Positions 5,107 through 8,511 of a stretch of 8,511 nucleotides of DNA are shown in pieces. The stretch is from Desulfobulbus sp. Its GTDB lineage: Bacteria > Pseudomonadota > Gammaproteobacteria > Burkholderiales > Rhodocyclaceae. The position numbers and the translations under genes are program-made. The stretch spans positions 1-8,511 of the forward strand of contig WQUQ01000335.1 of assembly GCA_009782025.1 (NCBI GenBank), given 5' to 3'. The stretch's first letter is position 1. Every line of letters starts with the position of its first letter. A model generated the notes under the pieces. The model saw nothing but the letters and a program-made list of their open reading frames with translations. It made no database searches and was not told the DNA's origin.

Positions 5107-5537
5107 GCCGCGCTCCGCCGCACCCGCTTCAGCCACCGCTTCAGCGCCTCGATCACCGCGCTGGCCTCTCTGCTGGAGAGCCATTGCAGGGCGTCGACGC
5201 CGGTCTGGCGCTTGACGTAAGCGCCGAGCGCCGCCTCGGCCGGGTTCCTGACCGCGCCGGCCGCATGCAGTTCGAGCCAGAGGGCGCGAATCTTCTTGCT
5301 CGGCGCATCGTCGGCCAGCGGCCGGGTCGACTGCGGGTCGCGCGGCCGGTAGCCGCCCTGGCGGTTGAGGTGGTCGAGCACCGTCGACAGCTCGCCCGAG
5401 TGCATGTCGGCGAGGCTCGCCTTGCCGGTGAGGCGCTGTTGCAGCGCCCGCCGGGTGTCGTCGTCGATGGAGAGCCGTCGGCAGGCGGCGTGCACCGCCT
5501 TGATGCGGGCGGCTTTTTGCAGGCCGATGAGGCTCAT
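5103..5537 (-). CDS. gemA: Mu gp16 / GemA-like regulatory protein (DUF1018)
   Basis: The product is a gp16/GemA-family protein of 144 residues (from ATG 5537) or 147 (ATG 5546). The N-terminal LIGLQKAARIKAVHAACRRLSIDDDTRRALQQRLTGKASLADMHSGELSTVLDHLNRQGG is the diagnostic DUF1018 pattern, followed by SKKIRALWLELHAAGAVRNPAEAALGAYVKRQTGVDALQWLSSREASAVIEALKRWL. In Mu, gemA is cotranscribed with mor and alters host gene expression and DNA supercoiling. The inner ATG 5537 is preferred, because GAGG lies 9 nt upstream; for 5546 it would abut the start codon. The stop overlaps the Mor start (ATGA), which supports the same gemA-mor pairing as in Mu. Confidence 0.88.
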   Translation of the reverse strand: MSLIGLQKAARIKAVHAACRRLSIDDDTRRALQQRLTGKASLADMHSGELSTVLDHLNRQGGYRPRDPQSTRPLADDAPSKKIRALWLELHAAGAVRNPAEAALGAYVKRQTGVDALQWLSSREASAVIEALKRWLKRVRRSAA

Positions 5538-5538
5538 G

Positions 5539-5736
5539 TCAGTCATCCTCGCTGGGCGGATCGGGGATCATGCGCATGGCCTGTTCTTCCACCTGGTCGG
5601 CGAGGTCGTACAGTTCGCGCTCCAGCGCGCCGGAGACGCCTTCCCAGGCTGCGGCCATGCAAAGCAGCTTTTCGCGCATGGCGCGCAGGCTGCGGCGCTG
5701 GCCGGCAGCGGTGCAGTTCGGGGTGCTGTAGGTCAT
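5539..5736 (-). CDS. Small helical early protein, 65 aa
   Basis: A short early gene between Gam and gp16. The start ATG 5736 overlaps the Gam stop as TGATG and has GGAGG upstream, so a real coupled gene is likely; a GTG one codon earlier is less plausible. The product (MTYSTPNCTAAGQRRSLRAM...) is almost wholly helical: residues 15-55 form an amphipathic helix pair (RSLRAMREKLLCMAAAWEGVSGALERELYDLADQVEEQAMRM), ending in an acidic tail PPSEDD. It contains two Cys residues without a metal-binding pattern. Small proteins of this kind are common in Mu-like early operons. No function can be assigned. Confidence 0.7.
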   Translation of the reverse strand: MTYSTPNCTAAGQRRSLRAMREKLLCMAAAWEGVSGALERELYDLADQVEEQAMRMIPDPPSEDD

Positions 5737-6242
5737 CACGCCACCTCCACTTCAAACGGCTCGACGATGAAATCCTCGACGCCGGTGACGATGGAAATGC
5801 CGGCGATGCCGGCGACGGCCGTGGGGTCGGCCAGCATCGCCTCCTTGTTCGGCTCCTCCTTCTCGCGGATGAAGCGGGCGAGGCCCAGGCGGCGCAGATT
5901 CTCCAGCACCTTGTCGACGGCGCGGATGGAGACCGAGGGCGGGCGCTGCCGCCATTTGACCAGACCGGTGATGAGGTTGGCTTCCTTGCCGCCGCCAGTG
6001 AGCAGTTCGGCCCGGTGCGCCTCGCACCAGCCCTGGATGCCGGCGGTGAGCGTCTCGATGCGGGTTTTGAGGGCGTCGATCTCGTCCTTCCTCGCCGCTG
6101 TGGCGGCGGCGATCTGGTCGTTGATGCCGGTTTCGATACGGGTCAGGGCGCGCTGGGCATCGCCCAGGGCGCGGATGGATTCCATCGCCTGATCCTTGCT
6201 CTGGCAGATGAAGGCGGCGGCTTTGGCTTTTTGCTTGCTCAT
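5736..6242 (-). CDS. gam: Host-nuclease inhibitor Gam (Mu Gam family)
   Basis: 168 residues, in line with Mu Gam (~174). Gam is a Ku-like dimer that binds double-stranded DNA ends and blocks host exonucleases such as RecBCD. Seen here: an N-terminal region (residues 5-75) of long helices with coiled-coil character (AMESIRALGDAQRALTRIETGINDQIAAATAARKDEIDALKTRIETLTAGIQGWCEAHR). Next comes the central strand TGLVKWRQRPPSVSIR (92-107), the family's KWRxxPPxVxxR hallmark. The end is a helix VLENLRRLGLARFIREKEEPNKEAML and a C-terminal strand VEDFIVEPFEVEVA. The start ATG 6242 overlaps the upstream 56-codon ORF (ATGA) and follows GGAGT in a repeated ribosome-binding segment. Confidence 0.93.
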   Translation of the reverse strand: MSKQKAKAAAFICQSKDQAMESIRALGDAQRALTRIETGINDQIAAATAARKDEIDALKTRIETLTAGIQGWCEAHRAELLTGGGKEANLITGLVKWRQRPPSVSIRAVDKVLENLRRLGLARFIREKEEPNKEAMLADPTAVAGIAGISIVTGVEDFIVEPFEVEVA

Positions 6243-6409
6243 TTGAAAACTCCTTTCAGGGGCGTAAGGGCTGGTGTCGCGGGCGTCGGCGCGGCAGGGG
6301 ACGCACAGGCGGTTGTGCGGTCAGGCGCGGGCGTTGGGACGGCCGCGGGCCGCGCGGTGGAGGCGGCCTTGTCGATGAGGCGTAGCAGGTCGGCGGTGCG
6401 GCGCGACAT
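6239..6409 (-). CDS. 56-residue ORF whose 3' part overprints a duplicated gene end
   Basis: The frame starts at ATG 6409 (AAAGGAG upstream, GGAG 8 nt away) and ends on the Gam ATG (ATGA). Residues 1-16 (MSRRTADLLRLIDKAA) form a helix. The rest is Ala/Pro/Thr-rich and encoded by DNA copied from the end of the zinc-ribbon gene (6244-6320 copies 6412-6483) but read in a different frame. The last residues, PLKGVFK, come from the duplicated ribosome-binding segment. In the original frame the copy still spells HNRLC..CRA and SPYAP, so the overprint is probably recent. It could be a young gene or a mere spacer that passes ribosomes to Gam. No known family. Confidence 0.45.
   Translation of the reverse strand: MSRRTADLLRLIDKAASTARPAAVPTPAPDRTTACASPAAPTPATPALTPLKGVFK
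6244..6258 (-). promoter_or_regulatory. Ribosome-binding site of gam inside a small stem-loop
   Basis: On the mRNA the sequence is TGAAA-GGAGT-TTTCA: 5-bp arms that pair and leave the Shine-Dalgarno GGAGT as the loop. The ATG of gam (6242) follows directly. The stem is short and AT-rich, so strong sequestration is not expected. Confidence 0.5.
6244..6320. repeat. Direct repeat copy A (duplicated 3' gene end plus RBS)
   Basis: 77 bp matching copy B at 6412-6483. Identical blocks are a 15-mer at its start (6244-6258) and a 21-mer at its end (6300-6320). Relative to copy B it has two extra codons (+6 bp) and one deleted T that removes the original TGA stop. Confidence 0.85.
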
Positions 6410-6411
6410 GG

Positions 6412-6426
6412 TGAAAACTCCTTTCA
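6412..6426 (-). promoter_or_regulatory. Ribosome-binding site of the 56-codon ORF inside the same stem-loop
   Basis: The mRNA sequence TGAAA-GGAGT-TTTCA is identical to the gam site. The first TGA of the stem is also the stop codon of the zinc-ribbon gene, so terminating ribosomes would sit on this structure. Confidence 0.5.
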
Positions 6427-6483
6427 AGGGGCGTACGGGCTGACATCCCGGGCGCGGCATTTGACGCACAGGCGGTTGTGCGG
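6412..6483. repeat. Direct repeat copy B (3' end of the zinc-ribbon gene plus RBS)
   Basis: 72 bp holding the last ~20 codons of the zinc-ribbon gene, its stop, and the ribosome-binding site for the 56-codon ORF. It is the likely parent copy, because here the reading frame completes the second CxxC pair (6463-6483 region). It shares the 15-mer and 21-mer with copy A. Confidence 0.85.
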
Positions 6484-6807
6484 GCCTTCGGAGACGAACG
6501 GTTGGCCGCAGCAGAGGCAGGGGCGCCTGGCGGCCGCGCGAAGGCTCGCCGCCGTGGCGGGTTCGGCATCAAAGCCTGGCGCGCGCTCCCCCAGCCACTC
6601 GAAGGCCACCACCCGCTGCCCGGAGTGGGCGAGGACACGGCTGACGGCGATTTGCCCGGCGGCGATTTCCGGCCCGAGCGCGTCCCGCAAGTTGTTTCGA
6701 CCCACGCCGGACAGTTCGGCCAGCTCGCCGCTGGTGAGGGGGGCGCCGGCCTCTTTCAGGATGACGATGAGGCGCTCGGCCACCGGGCGGATTTGGGGGC
6801 GCTTCAT
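6424..6807 (-). CDS. Winged-helix plus zinc-ribbon early regulator, 127 aa
   Basis: Two domains are visible. Residues ~7-70 look like a winged helix-turn-helix: helix AERLIVILKEAG, APLTSGELAELSG, recognition-type helix VGRNNLRDALGPEIAAG, then wing strands QIAVSRVLAHSGQRVVAFEW. After a variable linker, residues 97-117 form a zinc ribbon with C97xxC100 and C114xxC117, containing the motif CGQPFVSEGPHNRLC..CR seen in many phage and alpha/betaproteobacterial small DNA-binding proteins. A role as early transcription regulator is inferred. The frame is open to 6933, but ATG 6807 overlaps the previous small gene (ATGA) and starts the folded part. The 3' end is the parent of a tandem duplication. Confidence 0.75.
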   Translation of the reverse strand: MKRPQIRPVAERLIVILKEAGAPLTSGELAELSGVGRNNLRDALGPEIAAGQIAVSRVLAHSGQRVVAFEWLGERAPGFDAEPATAASLRAAARRPCLCCGQPFVSEGPHNRLCVKCRARDVSPYAP

Positions 6808-6923
6808 GGCAAATTCCAGGCGTTGCGCGGCTCGTACCCCGCCTTCAGCCAGGCCAGATGCCAGGAATAGTTGAGCCGGTGGTAGTAGCGCCAGGCGAGA
6901 CGCAGGCGTTTGACGATGCTCAT
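6804..6923 (-). CDS. 39-residue basic, Trp/Tyr-rich mini-protein
   Basis: A short gene joined at both ends: ATG 6923 overlaps the stop of the 76-residue gene (ATGA), and its TGA overlaps the next ATG (ATGA). GGAGGTGA lies about 7 nt upstream of the start, one of the best ribosome-binding sites in the window. The product begins MSIVKRLRLAWRYYHRLNYS and ends EPRNAWNLP. The sequence is highly basic, with four Trp and four Tyr, and probably forms one amphipathic helix (residues 3-28) that could contact membrane or nucleic acid. I recall similar short RLRLAWR..Y.W.LAW proteins in betaproteobacterial Mu-like prophages; the function is unknown. Confidence 0.7.
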   Translation of the reverse strand: MSIVKRLRLAWRYYHRLNYSWHLAWLKAGYEPRNAWNLP

Positions 6924-7150
6924 GACGCATCACCTCCCGGCGAGAATTCGGCGGGAACCACGGGGACGCCGTAGATCGGCGAGCAGGCGGTGAACATCGC
7001 CGTCGTCATCGAACCATCGGGATACACCTGCTCCAGCGTGGTCATGCAGCCGGGGTCACGGTGAAAGGTGATGCTCATGCCCTCGGGCAGCAAGCGCCCG
7101 ACGTTGATGATCGAGGCTTTGAGCGTGGCGAGTTTTTCGGCGTCGTTCAT
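6920..7150 (-). CDS. Conserved-type early protein, 76 aa, function unknown
   Basis: The first gene after B. ATG 7150 is preceded by GGAGG with 6 nt spacing and begins next to the B stop (7152). The product starts with a helix (MNDAEKLATLKASIINVGRLL), then a beta-rich part with GMSITFHRDPGCMTTLEQVYPDGSMTTAMFTACSPIYGVPVVPAEF. Two Cys residues lack a metal-site pattern. Its place downstream of B is typical of small accessory early genes of Mu-like phages, which are often dispensable. No family is recognised and no enzyme motif is visible. The next gene overlaps its stop by ATGA. Confidence 0.7.
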   Translation of the reverse strand: MNDAEKLATLKASIINVGRLLPEGMSITFHRDPGCMTTLEQVYPDGSMTTAMFTACSPIYGVPVVPAEFSPGGDAS

Positions 7151-7151
7151 C

Positions 7152-8417
7152 TCAAGCCTCCTTCACAATCGCCGCATCCACCAGCGGCGCGCCCAGGTGG
7201 GCGGCGAGGTTCATGGCGGCGGTCAGCGCGTTGGCGATGGCCAGCGGGTAGGCGAGGCTGACCCACTGCGTCATCACGTTGGCCGATTTGGCGTTGCCGG
7301 TTTTACGGGCGAAGGTCAGGCGCTCCTTCAGGGCCTCGATGCCTTCCGGGCTGATGACCTGGCCGATGTCCGCGCCGACGCGGGCCAGCTTGAACTTGAG
7401 GTAGTCGGCAAGCTGGCCGTCGAGCGGCGGCAACTCCACGATGTCGCAACGCTGCGCCACTTCGCGCACCTCGGCGTTGTTCACGGCCAGGCGGTTTTTC
7501 AGTTCCGGCTGGCCGATGAGCACGATGGCGAGCAGCGGGGCAAGGCCATCCCTGATTTCGGCGAAGCGTTTGAGGTGTTTGAGCGTCGGCGTCGGCAGGC
7601 AGTGCGCCTCCTCGATCAGCAGCACATGCCGCTGGCCGGCGCGGTGGCCGGCGGCGAGCAGGCTTTGCAACTGCCGGGCGCGGGCTTCCGCCGTGCGCTT
7701 GGGCGGCACGGAAGGCGCGACGGTGGCGATGATGGCCTCCACGATGGCGGCGGATTTCAGCGTTTTGCCCTTGCTGTCGTTCTCCTCCATGTAGAGCACG
7801 GAGGGTTCGATGATGAGCACGTCGCGCCCTTCGCGGTTGAGCCGATCCTTGAAGTCGGCCACCACCGTGGATTTGCCGCTGCCGGATTCGCCGACCAGGG
7901 CCAAGAGGCCGCCATGCCGGGCATGCTGCCAGAGCGTTTCGCGCACGAAGCGGATGTCCGGGCTGAGGTAGACGTCGCTGGCCTCGGCGATGTCGTTGGC
8001 GAAGGGGTCGGCAGCCAGCTTGAAGTGCCGGCGCGTGGGCGGGTGCAGGGTTTGCTTTTGCAGTAACATGTCAGTCTCTTTCGATGGTGGCTCTTTCGTG
8101 GGAGATGCCGCGTCCGGCACAGCGGGCGCGGCGGTGGAACGCCCGGCGTTGCAGCGCCGGGTGTTTTGCTTTTCGGGGCGAGGCTCGAAGGCCGTGGCGA
8201 TGGCGGCATCGGCAGCGCCGGCCCGGCTCAATTCGGTGGCGATGGCGGCCTTGAGCGCCGGCCAGCCCTTGGCTGGCTCGAATCCCCAGTTGAGCATGTC
8301 GGCCAGGGTGCCGGGGCTGATGCCCAGCGTGGCGGCGAATCGCGCCTGGGAGACATTCAGGCGGCGCAGCAGCGCCTTGAGCCGCAAGGGCGCGGGTTTC
8401 TCGGCTGGATATTTCAT
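7152..8417 (-). CDS. B: Mu B-like transposition target-capture AAA+ ATPase
   Basis: 421 residues from ATG 8417, which has GGAG 6 nt upstream. Mu B forms ATP-dependent filaments on target DNA, delivers it to transposase A and stimulates strand transfer. Visible: an N-terminal XRE-like helix-turn-helix (residues 11-60, LRLKALLRRLNVSQARFAATLGISPGTLADML), as in Mu B; an Ala/Pro-rich linker (~80-115); then an ExeA/TniB-type AAA+ core with Walker A GESGSGKST (176-184), Walker B HVLLIEEAH (264-272) and sensor-1 region IVLIGQPEL (298-306). The C-terminus is helical. A second in-frame ATG at residue 117 (MLLQKQTL) could give a shorter ATPase form. The same frame stays open upstream to the window edge, but codon use there is unlike the gene. 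Confidence 0.9.
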   Translation of the reverse strand: MKYPAEKPAPLRLKALLRRLNVSQARFAATLGISPGTLADMLNWGFEPAKGWPALKAAIATELSRAGAADAAIATAFEPRPEKQNTRRCNAGRSTAAPAVPDAASPTKEPPSKETDMLLQKQTLHPPTRRHFKLAADPFANDIAEASDVYLSPDIRFVRETLWQHARHGGLLALVGESGSGKSTVVADFKDRLNREGRDVLIIEPSVLYMEENDSKGKTLKSAAIVEAIIATVAPSVPPKRTAEARARQLQSLLAAGHRAGQRHVLLIEEAHCLPTPTLKHLKRFAEIRDGLAPLLAIVLIGQPELKNRLAVNNAEVREVAQRCDIVELPPLDGQLADYLKFKLARVGADIGQVISPEGIEALKERLTFARKTGNAKSANVMTQWVSLAYPLAIANALTAAMNLAAHLGAPLVDAAIVKEA

Positions 8418-8439
8418 TTCCATCTCCAAGGTTGAAACC

Positions 8440-8455
8440 ACCGGCTTTAGCCGGT
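8440..8455. repeat. Perfect 6-bp stem-loop with TTTA loop
   Basis: ACCGGC (8440-8445) pairs with GCCGGT (8450-8455) around TTTA (8446-8449). It begins 12 bases upstream of the GGAG site of B on the transcribed strand. The inner octamer GCTTTAGC recurs at 8458-8465. Confidence 0.75.
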
Positions 8456-8464
8456 CAGCTTTAG

Positions 8465-8484
8465 CGCCGCTGTCTTTGGCGGCG
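8465..8484. repeat. 6-bp stem-loop next to the TTTA hairpin
   Basis: CGCCGC (8465-8470) pairs with GCGGCG (8479-8484) around the 8-base loop TGTCTTTG. With the neighbouring hairpin it forms a compact structured block of about 45 bases. Confidence 0.6.
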
Positions 8485-8509
8485 GTTGATGCTCCACTGA
8501 CGGTTGATG
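8483..8509 (+). repeat. Direct repeats CGGTTGATG
   Basis: CGGTTGATG occurs at 8483-8491 and 8501-8509, 18 bp apart. The second copy reads on as TTGATGGG (8504-8511), which is also the first eight bases of the window (1-8). Confidence 0.6.
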
Positions 8510-8511
8510 GG

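Larger units (their letters stand above)
8436..8511 (+). mobile_element. Candidate end of an IS200/IS605-like or hairpin MITE element (partial)
   Basis: Directly upstream of the B ribosome-binding site lie two hairpins (8440-8455, 8465-8484), two GCTTTAGC octamers (8444-8451, 8458-8465) and two CGGTTGATG direct repeats. TTTA-loop hairpins near a TTGA(T)-like site resemble IS200/IS605-type ends, with the same + orientation as the TTCA hairpins at the left edge. The 3' end of a MuA-type gene is expected here and is not seen: one minus frame has stops and the frame shared with B has atypical codons. The rest of any element would lie beyond the window. A regulatory RNA leader of B is the alternative. 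Confidence 0.3.

Noticed and set aside
5184..6443. Long + strand open frame (419 codons) opposite Gam, the 65-aa gene and gp16
   Set aside because: It is antisense to well recognised genes. Long antisense frames are common in high-GC DNA, and the translation is Arg/Gly/Ala-rich without any domain.
6808..6933. Upstream extension of the winged-helix/zinc-ribbon gene to 6933
   Set aside because: It overlaps the 39-residue gene almost completely. The ATGA overlap at 6807 and the domain start favour the short form.
7068..8066. Long + strand open frame (332 codons) opposite B
   Set aside because: It is a shadow of the B ATPase codons (His/Gly/Val-rich translation), with no recognisable domain and no ribosome-binding site.
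8418..8510. B reading frame open through to the right edge, suggesting an A-B fusion
   Set aside because: No ATG occurs upstream of 8423 in this frame, third codon positions lose the GC bias of the gene, and the stretch consists of hairpins and short repeats. A fusion cannot be fully excluded from this window alone.
1..8511. CRISPR array, tRNA, diversity-generating or retron-type element
   Set aside because: No regularly spaced repeats, tRNA cloverleaf, reverse transcriptase or template/variable repeat pair could be seen. The repeats present are single hairpins and one tandem duplication.

Overview
The window is a high-GC fragment of a transposable (Mu-like) prophage. Every credible gene is on the minus strand, so the gene order reads from the right edge to the left edge. 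The early genes match Mu: B-type AAA+ ATPase, Gam, gp16/GemA and Mor. The head genes also match Mu: I protease with nested Z scaffold, T major capsid, a FluMu_N protein, gp36 and gp37. The last structural gene is a siphovirus-type tail tube protein rather than a Mu gpL sheath. This points to the B3/D3112-like group of Mu-like siphophages, in a high-GC proteobacterium (a betaproteobacterium is my guess from style; no host gene is present).

Layout from right to left: (1) 8436-8511, a cluster of small hairpins just upstream of B, where the transposase A gene would normally end; (2) 7152-8417, target-capture ATPase B; (3) 6239-7150, four small genes, including a winged-helix plus zinc-ribbon protein and a 56-codon ORF whose 3' part is a duplicated copy of the end of the zinc-ribbon gene; (4) 5736-6242, Gam; (5) 5539-5736, a 65-residue protein; (6) 5103-5537, gp16/GemA; (7) 4762-5106, Mor; (8) 4614-4772, an early/late junction with a 51-codon ORF; (9) 3465-4613, I protease with in-frame scaffold Z (start 3983); (10) 3077-3463, decoration-type protein; (11) 2168-3064, capsid T; (12) 775-2162, FluMu_N protein, gp36, a 27-codon ORF, gp37 and a 63-residue protein; (13) 44-775, tail tube protein whose 3' end runs into hairpins at the left edge.

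The genes form one tightly coupled series with many ATGA, TGATG, GTGA and TAATG stop/start overlaps. The early block would handle transposition target capture (B), DNA-end protection (Gam) and the switch to later transcription (Mor). The late block would build the prohead (I, Z, T, decoration) and the head-tail connection (gp36, gp37, tail tube).

The unusual points are structural. The lysis, terminase, portal and minor-head genes that normally separate Mor from I are absent. The tail tube gene and the region upstream of B both end in stem-loops with TTCA or TTTA loops that resemble IS200/IS605-type ends. The two window ends share the 8-mer TTGATGGG. The fragment looks like a rearranged prophage bounded by small hairpin elements. 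No tRNA, rRNA, CRISPR array or clear promoter was seen.
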